A stretch of DNA of 64,000 nucleotides from Tubiluchus corallicola (Eukaryota; Priapulida; Priapulimorpha; Priapulimorphida; Tubiluchidae). The stretch lies in assembly GCA_030141605.1 (NCBI GenBank), contig JAQGDQ010000314.1, positions 124,001-188,000 on the forward strand, read 5' to 3'. The position numbers were made by a program, and so were the translations under genes. Within the stretch, counting starts at the first letter, position 1, and each line of letters starts with the position of its first letter. The notes under the pieces were generated by a model. The model was not told where the DNA came from, did not search any database, and saw only the letters and a program-made list of their open reading frames with translations. This document shows positions 49,521 to 59,895 of this stretch, piece after piece.

Positions 49521-50150
49521 ATGGTGTCTCTAGATATCCAGAGCCAATCTTCACATCGTCAGGGTCGCGTCTGGCCCATCCGTTTGCGACAGAGAGGAAC
49601 CAATTTACTTGCGATGGGTTCCATTTTGTTCGCCGTGGGCTTTGGCATTCTCTTCATAACTTACTCGTGGATAGCTTTACTGACGGCATGGGTAATGTCC
49701 ATCGTGTTTTGTGTGGCCGGTGGGTACTTTATAAAGCAAGCGAATGGTTATCGCAGAGTCGGGACAGTCATTGTTCACGGTAATCAAAATATACCTCTGA
49801 TGGCGTCAAGCCATGCCTGGGCCAATGAGCATACATTGGAAACTTTCGCTCACCGTCCCTGGATGACGCCACAGTCGGGTTTTACTTCATATGGCGACAG
49901 AGCGGTGTACATGAATAATTGTGGCAGTGTGTTAGCACCCATTCAGATTGCAGTGTCGACAGAAGAAACTCAACCACAAGCTGAATACACGCATGGCTTA
50001 CGACCTCCTTATTGCCAAGCACATCAACAAGAGCAAGTGGCGCCATCTATGAACTTACCTGTTTATGATTGTGGATTAGTTTCGCCAGCTGTGAGATCTC
50101 CTTCAGCCCCACCGCCATCTTACGATTCGTTATTCAAAGAAAACAGTTAA
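49521..50150 (+). CDS. Two-pass membrane protein with PPxY motif, intronless, unknown family
   Basis: Open from ATG 49521 to TAA 50150, 209 aa; an in-frame TAA lies upstream at 49485. Seen: a basic Ser/Arg N-terminus (residues 1-26, WPIRLRQRG), a hydrophobic segment at 29-48 (LLAMGSILFAVGFGILFITY), a second at 51-71 (IALLTAWVMSIVFCVAGGYF), and a polar 135-residue tail with Pro-rich sequence ending SAPPPSYDSLFKENS. PPSY is a PPxY ligand for WW domains, as in NEDD4-family substrates and adaptors. Both ends are probably cytosolic with a very short loop between helices. I do not recognise the family. A 12-codon upstream frame starts at about 49397, after an acceptor-like TTATAG, so a 5' UTR intron is possible. 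It lies between minus-strand secreted-protein genes. Confidence 0.75.
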   Translation: MVSLDIQSQSSHRQGRVWPIRLRQRGTNLLAMGSILFAVGFGILFITYSWIALLTAWVMSIVFCVAGGYFIKQANGYRRVGTVIVHGNQNIPLMASSHAWANEHTLETFAHRPWMTPQSGFTSYGDRAVYMNNCGSVLAPIQIAVSTEETQPQAEYTHGLRPPYCQAHQQEQVAPSMNLPVYDCGLVSPAVRSPSAPPPSYDSLFKENS

Positions 50151-51177
50151 AAACTAGTTTTTTACTAAATTATTTCTGCCTCTGGAGACTGTATGAATTT
50201 AATGGCATTTGCAACACTATGCTGAATACGAAGTAAAAGATAACCAACAGTGTCCCGTTGCCGTCATTCGTTAGCAATTTCAGTTGAAATGATGATGATG
50301 TAAACGTTCAACTTATTGTAGGAATAACTGACGTTGGTGTAAAAACTAAAATTATCTGAAACAAAATTGCTAATTGACAAAATGGCATACCAAAAATTAG
50401 TAGTATAGTCTAAACTCACTTTGTAGCGTGAACATCTTCTAGTTTCAAGTGGCTGGACCCACTTGTTTATAATCACGGTCTGGAAATACATGTTTGTGAA
50501 AGCCAGGCATATTTATGCACATTGCACACATGAGTTTATAGGGCCCTGCACCCTGTACTCAATGTGATTATAGTTAAACACTGGATTGATCTTGTCTTTC
50601 TCCCGCCCCCTTTTTCGACTTCCGTGTTTCTATTTTATTGAATTTAAAGGTAAATTGGAGAAAATGTCCTGAGGGTTTGACCTGAACGTACCATAAGGTG
50701 TCAAGAAAAGCAAAGAAAATAAAAATATCAACAGCAAAGTTTCCATTCATCGGTGGCTTATATTAAAAAGCAAAAACAACAACAACAATAATAATAATAG
50801 CAACAACAATAACATAACATTACAATAAAGGAATAAATATACAATATGGCCGTGATGTTGTCACAATTGCTTAACAACGACAAATCAGTTCAATAATTGA
50901 AACTTACAAGTTAATTCAACATCTCCAATTGTATTCGTAACTTAATTGCAGTTTGCGCGATGTGAACAAACAACGGTAAAAGTGTGCGGTGAAAATTGAA
51001 AAACAGTTTTAAGAAAAGGCAAGGTAGAGAAAGAGAAAAAGAGACAGACAGACTCAGAGAGAGGGAGAAAGAGAGAGAGCGAAGAGAGAACGGGGAGAGA
51101 GGAAGAAAAATGAGAGAAAGAGAGCTCAATATTCAATGTCATTAAAGTTTAAAAGAACATTGTTCCGTAGTTCAAAA
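50151..51177. other. Convergent intergenic interval
   Basis: 3' sides of the PPxY gene (+) and the Asn/Gly-rich gene (-). Holds AAC/AAT repeats (50770-50815) and a GA-rich tract (51025-51125). No gene seen. Confidence 0.5.
51025..51125. repeat. GA-rich purine tract
   Basis: About 100 nt that are almost all purine on the + strand (GAGAGA, GAAAGA), just past the stop of the Asn/Gly-rich gene and therefore probably in its 3' UTR as a CT-rich tract. Confidence 0.8.
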
Positions 51178-53385
51178 CTACTGATAATGGCGCATTGTTG
51201 GTGGAGGATACCTCATGTGGCCATTGACTTCAGGCTGTGGCTTTTCCGGTCCCGAATGTACAGGCAATGCGTCTACCTTCACTTTCTGAAACTCCACTTT
51301 GGGTGTACGCTCGAATGCATAAGCAGCACCCTTCTCTGTGCTTCCTTCACTTGATTGAGACTGTGAGTATCTCTGCATTGAGTCTTGTGTTGCCTTCCTG
51401 GAAGCACTCAACTCAACGCCTGCTTCGCCTTCTCCCCATCCTTGTCTCTCACCAGTGCTCTTTTCTTGTTGCTTGGCAAATCCGGAACGATATCTTGAAC
51501 CAATTACTACCATTTCTCTTTCTTTGTCATTGGAGGCTTGCTGGGGCGCCTCGGCAACGGCAGTGTCACGCCACAGGTTGAAGTTAAAAGAATCAGTGTC
51601 AATATAGGCATCTCCAAAATTCTCTACACCCAGATCGCTAGCGTCAATGTTGTCAAATGTGGTTATGTCAAAAGAATCATCCGGAGTTCCTGTATTTGAT
51701 GCAACAAATCCATTCCTGGGGATTTCACCATTAGTAAAAAATTGTTCATCAACTGACCTGCCAAAATTAACCATGTCAGGAACAACATCCTCTCTATTTG
51801 AAAAATCGTCACGTCTTTCAAAGGCTCTTCCGTTGCCATTTCTAGGCACAAATCCATTGGATCTGCCAAAGTCATTCCTAGCCGCATTTTCAGGAACAGC
51901 TACATTTGTTCTACCAAATCTGTTGTCAGCTGATCTACTGTATGTTGGTGGAGAAGCATGCACTGGAATATATCCATTTCTGCCATTGATATCTGGTGCA
52001 ACGATATTTGGTTGACCATGTTCACCCACAATAACACCATTTCTTGGCAAGGCATCGTTAGACCTACCATTAGAAGCACTAATTGGCAAACGTACACCAG
52101 CACGAGGTACAGCAGCAACACCGTTAGTAGCTCGTCCTTGGCCAGTTGGTAATCTATATCCATTGCTGATGGTACTGGTCGTAGGTCCACGTCCATTTGC
52201 CAAACCAAACCCATTGTTACTATCAGCAATCAGAGGTCTGGCATTACTTGGCAAACCATAGCCATTCCTAGTGGCACTGATACTGGGTCCAGCACTGCCA
52301 GGCAGACCGTATCCATTACTAGCTTCCATTGTAGGTTCGAATTCATTAGGTGAACCAATCCCTGCAGGAGTGCTGATTCCATTCCTGGATATAACACCAT
52401 TAGACCTGGCTGTCATTCCTGGGTATGACATCATATCCACAATTTGAACCCCTTGGTTAGACGATGCACCATGAAATGGCCCATACCCATTCGTTGCTCT
52501 GCCATTACCATTAATGGCAGGAAGAGCACCATTGCCATTGACCAGTGCCATTGCTGGGCCATTTTCATTCATAGTCTGACTACCTCTGGCCATAGCTTCA
52601 GCTGGAATACTGTAGTCACGTCCATTGCCAACCATAGTGTGACCATTGCTGGATGCAACATTAGGTGCTAAACCATATCCTCTAGTTGCACGACCATTGC
52701 CAACAACTGATCCACCATTGCTAGTCATAACATCAGTTGGCAAACCACTTGGAGCACGGCCATAACTAACCATAGGTTCACTGTTGCTGGTCGCAACATT
52801 GGCTCGGGAACTGAATGATTCGCCATTGCCATTCGTTGACCTGCCCACAGTCATACCATAACCATTTGAGGAACCCCCATTAGAGCTGTCATATACACCA
52901 TTTACATATGGTGCACGACCATTAGTTGCACGACCATTGCCAACAACTGATCCACCATTGTTAGTCATCATAACATCTGTTGGCAAACCACTTGGAGCAC
53001 GGCCATAACTAACCATAGGTTCACTGTTGCTGTTCGCAACACTGGCTCGGGAACTGAATGATTCGCCATTGCCATTCGTTGACCTGCCCACAGTCATACC
53101 ATAACCGTTTGAGGAACCGCCATTAGAACTGCCATATACACCATTTATATATGGCGGATTTTGCTGTGCGTCATTAAATTCTGTGTTTCTGTAACCGTTA
53201 ACCATAGCTGCGCCATTTTGGCCTGCACCGTATCCCATAGCGCGGCCATTTGAAGAACCAAAGTTGCTCATGGCAGCGGCAACATTGCCATTGGAAGGAC
53301 CCATTCCAGTGGCAACATCTACTGCATGCTGCATGGAACCTATTGCACACGCCAGCAAGATGGTCAATCTTGACAACATAATCAT
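51178..53385 (-). CDS. Secreted Asn/Gly-rich repeat protein, 735 aa
   Basis: Open from ATG 53385 to a stop at 51178-51180. The ATG follows an acceptor (TTTTTACAG|AATG), so a noncoding first exon is expected. Seen: signal peptide MIMLSRLTILLACAIGSMQHA; then residues ~25-510 of imperfect NG motifs (NGYG, NGRATNG, SNGYGLP), including a tandem ~80-residue duplication at roughly 77-235. Residues ~510-735 are non-repetitive: an acidic Phe/Asp part (DDSFDITTFDNIDASDLGVE, then NFNLWRD) and a polar basic tail ending YPPPTMRHYQ. There are no Cys in the mature part that I can see. Inferred: extracellular structural or matrix protein. NG repeats also occur in molluscan nacre proteins, but I see no homology beyond composition. 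Confidence 0.85.
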   Translation of the reverse strand: MIMLSRLTILLACAIGSMQHAVDVATGMGPSNGNVAAAMSNFGSSNGRAMGYGAGQNGAAMVNGYRNTEFNDAQQNPPYINGVYGSSNGGSSNGYGMTVGRSTNGNGESFSSRASVANSNSEPMVSYGRAPSGLPTDVMMTNNGGSVVGNGRATNGRAPYVNGVYDSSNGGSSNGYGMTVGRSTNGNGESFSSRANVATSNSEPMVSYGRAPSGLPTDVMTSNGGSVVGNGRATRGYGLAPNVASSNGHTMVGNGRDYSIPAEAMARGSQTMNENGPAMALVNGNGALPAINGNGRATNGYGPFHGASSNQGVQIVDMMSYPGMTARSNGVISRNGISTPAGIGSPNEFEPTMEASNGYGLPGSAGPSISATRNGYGLPSNARPLIADSNNGFGLANGRGPTTSTISNGYRLPTGQGRATNGVAAVPRAGVRLPISASNGRSNDALPRNGVIVGEHGQPNIVAPDINGRNGYIPVHASPPTYSRSADNRFGRTNVAVPENAARNDFGRSNGFVPRNGNGRAFERRDDFSNREDVVPDMVNFGRSVDEQFFTNGEIPRNGFVASNTGTPDDSFDITTFDNIDASDLGVENFGDAYIDTDSFNFNLWRDTAVAEAPQQASNDKEREMVVIGSRYRSGFAKQQEKSTGERQGWGEGEAGVELSASRKATQDSMQRYSQSQSSEGSTEKGAAYAFERTPKVEFQKVKVDALPVHSGPEKPQPEVNGHMRYPPPTMRHYQ
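52680..53155 (-). repeat. Tandem ~240-bp coding duplication in the Asn/Gly-rich gene
   Basis: The segments at about 52918-53155 and 52680-52917 encode nearly the same ~80 residues (NGVY(G/D)SSNGGSSNGYGMTV... to GGSVVGNGRAT). The string CTTGGAGCACGGCCATAACT occurs at 52749 and 52989, exactly 240 bp apart. Confidence 0.92.
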
Positions 53386-53659
53386 TCTGTAAAAACAAAG
53401 TCAAGACGTAATGTTGTGAGCAGTTTTAATTATATTTCGATCTAGAATTTGGGTGATCTCAAATTTGTCAAATAAAATTCAGTTTGCAGTTTTTATAAGC
53501 GATTTTGTATGCCATTTAAGTGTTATAAAATGAAACATGGTGTTGGGGTCAACCCAGTCACCTTAAGCAACGTTACAGTAGCGCTTTGGTTTCGTTAACA
53601 TGATTGCCAATGTTAATTATGGTTGACAGAACGAAATAGGCAATTACAAAATTATCAAT

Positions 53660-53716
53660 ACTGTCTGTCTGTCTGACTGACAGACTGTCTGTGTGTCTGT
53701 CTGTCTGTCTGTCTAT
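53660..53716. repeat. CTGT microsatellite
   Basis: CTGT units with a GACTGACAGA interruption. Confidence 0.9.
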
Positions 53717-53937
53717 GACCACTTTTCCCAGGACTCAGGTAATCTCTGAAGTTGATCTTGAAGTTGAAGTTGATTTTTAGACCATTTGAATTTTTTTCAA
53801 TTTTTTAATGATCTGCATTATTTTTTAATGATCTGCATTTTAATGATCTGAGCTACGTGTAACCCTGCGATCAATAAACTCCAGTGACAATCATGTATTT
53901 GTGTTCTATCTGTCTTTCGATCTATTAGGAGGGTAAG

Positions 53938-54227
53938 CACGTACGTAAGTAAGTAAACAAGTAGGTAAGGCAGGTAGGTAGGTAGGTAGGTAGGTAGATA
54001 GGTAGGTAGGTAGGTAGGTAGGTAGGTAGGTAGGTAGGTAGGTAGGTAGGTAGGTAGGTAGGTAGGTAGGTAGGTAGGTAGGTAGGTAGGTAGGTAGGTA
54101 GGTAGGTAGGTAGGTAGGTAGGTAGGTAGGTAGGTATGTTGGTAGGTAGGTAGATAGGTAGGTAGGTGAGTGAATGAGTGTGTGAGTGAGTGAGTGAGCG
54201 AGCAAGCAAGCAAGCAAGCAAGCAAGC

Positions 54228-54310
<83 letters not shown>

Positions 54311-54445
54311 CAAGCAAGCAAGTAAGTAAGCAAGCAAGTAAGCAAACTAAGCAAGCAAGCGAGTAAGTAAGTAAGTAAATTAAGCAAGCAAGTAAGTATG
54401 TAAGCAAATTAAACAAGTAAGCAAACAAGCAAGCAAGTAAGCAAA
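53938..54445 (+). repeat. ~500-bp tetranucleotide satellite (GTAG, GAGT, GCAA, GTAA blocks)
   Basis: Ordered blocks: TAGG/GTAG (~53960-54168), GAGT (54166-54200), GCAA (54200-54230), GTAA (54228-54310), then mixed GCAA/GTAA. All three minus-strand frames stay open, giving PTYL/LTYL pseudo-proteins that are not genes. Confidence 0.95.
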
Positions 54446-56010
54446 GGTCTTCTATTCTCATAAAAAGTTAACATTATTCATGGCTGAACATTAAACAAGC
54501 TGATTTACACTATTTCAGTTTAAAATACATCTACTAAATAAATATACAATGCACCAAAAAACTTTTAATCAAGACAAAACTTTGGATACTAAAAGGTGTA
54601 TAAAAGTAAATAGAAGTAATTTTTTGTAGTGAATAAATTTGAAATGATGACTAATAGAGAACAGTAAAGATAATATATTAATGATAATGTACATTAAAAA
54701 TACATCTATTTATAAAAACTATTAGCTACTCTTTTTGTTTTCAATTTATAGGTAAGTATTTTTCAAAAAGATTCAGTTTGTCCGTTGACCTCATTCTTGT
54801 CGGAGAAGCTATGCTCCTGTACCGAGGGCTTTACGAATACCCAACCCCCAAATTGCATTATAAGAGCACAACATTTCAATCACATGACAAAGATTTATTT
54901 TTATCGGATTTTATTACAACGTAACTTCAAGCAAAAGAAGTGAAGGCGTGAAACTTGCTGCATAATGTATCGTTTACAGGCTCAGTACTATGACATTATT
55001 CACGTTCTCACCAAAAACGTGACCTTTTGCGTTCTTCGTTCATCAATTTACACTCATTTGAGCCAATGATAATGTGCTTGGAGGTTTAGATTGCAATTTG
55101 GCCCTGTGTTTTTCGCTTTACAAACACAAATTTCAGAATTAATTGCTGTCTTTTTGCCATATAATAAAAGATCCTAAGACAAGACATACCAATACTCAAT
55201 ACCAAGTTTGTTAATCACTTGTTAATAACTTTGCTACATAATATTACCTCTTTATTTCTTTTTTCACCTGTTTTATCCAAGTTTAGTACACTGCTGTCAA
55301 CTCAGGGTCAATTTATCATATTAATGGTTGTTGTATAATTAATTCAAATGCTCTTAAACGATCCTCTTAACCACATTCCGGATGCGCATACTGTAATGTA
55401 CATCCTCATTCACAGAGAGAATAGCCCAAATAGATGAAACAGTGTAGAAGCATTTCTCTCCGTAGTCATCCACCCAGTTACACACAGCACACAGAGTGAT
55501 TACTCAGCTATTTCCCAGTTTCAATCTTACATTCGTCACGAGAACAGGCGAAAATGAATGAATTCAGAGATTCTTTAAAAACTCTGAATTCTACCTTACA
55601 GGATAAATTATTTATACTCTTGCATTCCCGTGACCCCCAACACTTTCATCTTTCATTAGCTTCATTATCACTCGTTCTATTTTGCCAGCTTAACATCAAC
55701 ATCAAACACATCATAACCAACTTGTCCCATCCTTTCGCACACCCGCTATTAAAAAAAAGTTACATACCTTTCTCAATCTCGCTCTACTTAATGCATAACT
55801 GTAGTTGTAACGACTGTAACATAGTAGTAACATTATTTTTTGAATCTGATAGTAAACAATTAAGCATAAACCTTTTGATCTTGAAATACTGCTAACCTAC
55901 TTCACGAGGGTTTGAACCTTGTTAGTACACAATAGCAACATTTTTATGACATATCCTCAAGCTATTGATATAACATTGACTGAAGTAGAAATGTACTGAC
56001 TTTAACTCAC

Positions 56011-56078
56011 CTATTGCAGATAACGCTGAAAATAAGTTCACAGACACTGAACTGTTCTGTCGTGTAAAGCAACTGGCA
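56011..56078 (-). other. Inferred noncoding exon 1 of the Asn/Gly-rich gene
   Basis: Minus-strand sequence about 25-30 nt below the TATA box, ending in a strong donor (CAATAG|GTGAGT). No in-frame ATG continuation. Its link to the ATG exon at 53386 is inferred from orientation and splice signals only. Confidence 0.45.
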
Positions 56079-56100
56079 ACTTGATTCTCTGGTGGGCCAC

Positions 56101-56107
56101 TTTTATA
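56101..56107 (-). promoter_or_regulatory. TATA box (TATAAAA)
   Basis: GGTATAAAAGTGG on the minus strand, at the expected distance from the inferred exon 1 and its GTGAGT donor (56005-56010). Confidence 0.5.
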
Positions 56108-56449
56108 CCATCCAAAATTATTACCCCTTTCACCTAATTTAGTATCGACTTTAATGAATACTAATTATAACTGTTACTTTCGTTGGCAAGTCTAACGATA
56201 AAGGGGAGGATTCAGTGCGTTGTCGGAGGGTGTTGAATAGAGGTTTTTGTTTAAGTAATGATACAATTTTCTACTTTTAAAAAACCTTTGACTCCACTTA
56301 CACAGTTTATTATTCAGATGGACAAACTTGTAAACAGGTCAACGTACAAGTTTCAAAGTTAACTTTTTGGTTTTGAATATTTTGCAAATGCATATTAGTG
56401 AGGCGATAAATTAACATTAGCCTACCTGTAGTTAACTGTAACTTTCACA

Positions 56450-56770
56450 GTCAGTCCGTCTATCAGTTTGCCACTTGGTCAGTTAGCTGCCTATCTACTG
56501 TAATCACATGTGCCTAACAGTGGTCGACCATTTAGCGGGTTCATCACCCAATTGGTCAGTCAGTCATTTGGCCATCTGGTTTGTTCCTTCAGTCAATCAA
56601 TTAGTCAGTCATTCAGTAGTATTAATTTGTGATGTGTATATGAACTTTGAGAAGTTTGAAATAAAATATTAAATCTAAAATCAGTCGGTAGTCAGTCATT
56701 CACTCAGTCAGTCAGTTAGTTAGTCAGTCAGTCAGTCAGTCAGTATCAGTAAGTTAGTCAGTTAGAACTT
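56450..56770. repeat. Degenerate CAGT/TCAG tetranucleotide region
   Basis: Scattered and then tandem CAGT units (densest 56685-56760), with less regular flanks. An old, decayed microsatellite. Confidence 0.75.
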
Positions 56771-57611
56771 GATGATAAAAAATATAATGTAACAAATTAT
56801 GTATAGTTTGTCAGAGAGTAAACCAGCTAGTTAGCCAGCCAACCAACTAACTCACCAGTCAACTAGCCTGACTGCAGGGGGACCAGCTTGTCAAGCAAAC
56901 AGCCAAAAGATATGGTAAAATTTTACACATAACAACGTCATGGAAGTAATAATTTTCTTAGCATGACTTTTTAGAAACGCCCTTTGTTAGTCAAATTATA
57001 ACGGTTAGTAACGACATGGAATGCGAGCAACTACAGGAGTATGTAATGTGTAATCTTCAATCTAATATAGTTATTAAAATCACCTGAAATAATTGAAAGC
57101 TTTAATAAACCGAAAAATCAGGTGGAAAATCGCAGTTTTTGATTTGAGGACGACATGGAAAATAGAACAGCAACCGGTGACTTGAAAATAAAGTAATTAA
57201 ATTTTTGACATTTAAGTGATGATATATTGCAGGTAAATGGCCGACGTGTGTTTTAATGTGGTGATATTATACTGTGAAGTTGTGTCAGTCGTAGGTTGAT
57301 TAATACGTGAGGAAATTTGATTGACTGATCTGAATAATTATGCATAAAATTTATAGCGCTTTAATAGCAAAATTATGTGTGTATCGGATGATACCTTAAT
57401 TGGGTCTAGTTTGAAGAAAACTAGGGTATGAAGATGAAACATATAAGTATCCTACGGTAAAGTTTCTAGGTGAGCATAAATTGTGATCGTGTGGCCTACA
57501 TAAGAATATATTGTTTTCTTATATTAATATCACCTTGAATACAACTGCATATTTGTCAGTGTCAGTATGTAACCAAGTCTCTGGTTGACTTCCCTTCTGT
57601 CAGAAAATGAA

Positions 57612-57873
<262 letters not shown>

Positions 57874-59357
57874 TGCCACTTGAGTAAGCCATTCAAAAAC
57901 AATTGAACGGGAATAAGCCTGACTGCTTAGCAATGTTATTATGTGTTACTTCGCAACACAATATATACAGATAAGCTTTACACTGCTGTGAGTAAATTAG
58001 TAGACGTTCTATATTTATAACAAGTCCGACTCGAACTGTTGGTCGAGGGACTCACTGAACTGAAAATTGTGGATCACAAGTCTAGCTCTGTCAATAGATG
58101 CGAAATTTGTTTTTGTATATTCGTCGTAAGTTTAGGCTTAAGTTTAAATTACTAGTTTTTTTTAGAAAATTACGTCAGTGATGTTGAATTCGCGAAGGTG
58201 AATCGAAAATCCGACTCTGTTAATTGATGTAGAATACAATGTAGAATGTTCCAACAAAATTTTATGACGATTCATTGCGAATCGGTGGAACCTTAGGTGG
58301 TTTCGAAAATGACGTTACCGCTACCATCTTGAATTCAAGACGTCCACTTAGTTTAAACGCGTGTTAGTGCCATATGCTAAGAAGTAAGACCTACACCACG
58401 ACAGGCGCGGGCTGTACTAGGTCATTTGTACTAGTACATTGGTTTGAAGTGAAGTTTGAAATCTAATAATATAGAGCCATTTAACGTAATCTAGTTGGTT
58501 TCTTTTGCAGCTGCGTGCTGTTACACTGTAGTTGCTTAGCTCTCTTTCTTGCCCAATAAGCCCTCATAATTCATAGGGAGTAGATGATTTTTTGCAATTC
58601 TGAGTATAGCCACATCATCGAATAATCTATGCAAGAAAATAACTTTTATAATTAACATTATTAGTTCTTGAAATCGATGGCAAAATGAAATTGGCAAACT
58701 AGAAAGAATTTAGTAACGATAAAAAACCTTATAACTAAGCTTACATTTTTTAGGAATTAATTTAAAATTTAATTAATTTAAGGTATAGTAAGGTTTTTGT
58801 AGTAAGGCCTTATTTCGTCGTCTGTAAATTTGCTTACTCCTGTTTTGCTGTTGTTGTTATCGTTGTTATTTTTTGAATTAAAAAATTGTTGTCACAGTTC
58901 TTGTTATTGTGGTCGCCGTCGTCGTTTTCGTTGTTTTTATTTAAAATTTCAACTTATTATAACTGTCAGTAGATGGTGCCACTTTCCTGTTGTAATATTA
59001 AACATGAATAGGATAGCATGTGAACACTATTGACTGTCTGTTAGTACTACGAAATATCGGCAGCAAGCAACAAAGCACTATGTGCAACTCGTGCATACAA
59101 CAGGTAAACTAACAACTCGGTCTATTAGGTATTGCGTAAACCAGGGTTTCATTTAATAAGCCTTAAATTTCAGCCAAATAATAAACTGGATGGTAGACCA
59201 ATTAGGTGATCAAATAGATCAAATTAGGCCTTTTGATAGGCCCTTACTTTGTCATTATTTTTGCTTTATCATTGTACGTTGTACAAATTTAAATTTTATG
59301 CATGTACATTTACTTTTACAATTATTGTATACAACATACTGTTTCTCAAATGTTATG

Positions 59358-59398
<41 letters not shown>

Positions 59399-59437
59399 GT
59401 TATTATTATTATTATGATTATTATTATTATGTTATAT
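59358..59437. repeat. TTA trinucleotide microsatellite
   Basis: Nearly pure TTA units with a few GTT/GAT variants. Confidence 0.95.
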
Positions 59438-59689
59438 AATTTTATTTTGTTTTTGCCTTAATTAGTTGTCCCTTATAATATGGATAATTTTTGCATTATT
59501 TTTCTTTATTACGCTGAAATGAACTTCATCGAAGGAATTTCTAAAATCAGTGGTGTTATAAATGAACTCAAATCCAGCCATGTACAAAAGGTATTAAATC
59601 TGTAAATAGGAGTAGCTGACTTAGTAAACCGTAAGGTCTTTCGCCACCTGTTCTCCATACAATTAACTTTTCTTTTTATCACCAAGTAG

Positions 59690-59800
59690 CTGCTAACAAA
59701 TACTTGTCAATTTGTAAATTGTCAAAATTATTATTATGTCTTTCTTGTACTGGAAAACTTAAAGGAGATAAATAAACAATCTTAATCTTAATCTTTATTA
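59690..59800 (+). mobile_element. Possible LINE 3' tail
   Basis: TTGTACTGGAAAACTTAAAG, then AATAAACAATCTTAATCTTA and TCTT. An AATAAA followed by short CTTAAT tandem units is a frequent 3' terminus of invertebrate LINEs. No coding part is left. Confidence 0.4.
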
Positions 59801-59895
59801 TAACCCTTTTTATTATTTCTTTTATTTAGTTTATTTTCAGGAATTCATTTCGTAAGGAATTAATAAACTTTTTTTTATTTCAATCGCTTTAAATT

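Larger units (their letters stand above)
53391..56010 (-). other. Inferred first intron of the Asn/Gly-rich gene
   Basis: Bounded by a donor-like AATAG|GTGAGT (minus strand, 56005-56010) and acceptor ACAG (53387-53390). Apart from CTGT and GTAG/GTAA satellites it holds no gene I can support; the 113-codon frame at 55554-55895 (+) has no recognisable features. Confidence 0.5.

Noticed and set aside
51237-52671. Several + strand and shifted minus frames over the Asn/Gly-rich gene
   Set aside because: Shadows of a repetitive coding sequence; no start context, signal or homology.
53818-54461. Three overlapping LTYL/PTYL frames on the minus strand
   Set aside because: Translation of the tetranucleotide satellite.
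55554-55895. 113-codon frame on the + strand
   Set aside because: Ordinary length for AT-rich intron sequence by chance, with no recognisable domain or good start context.
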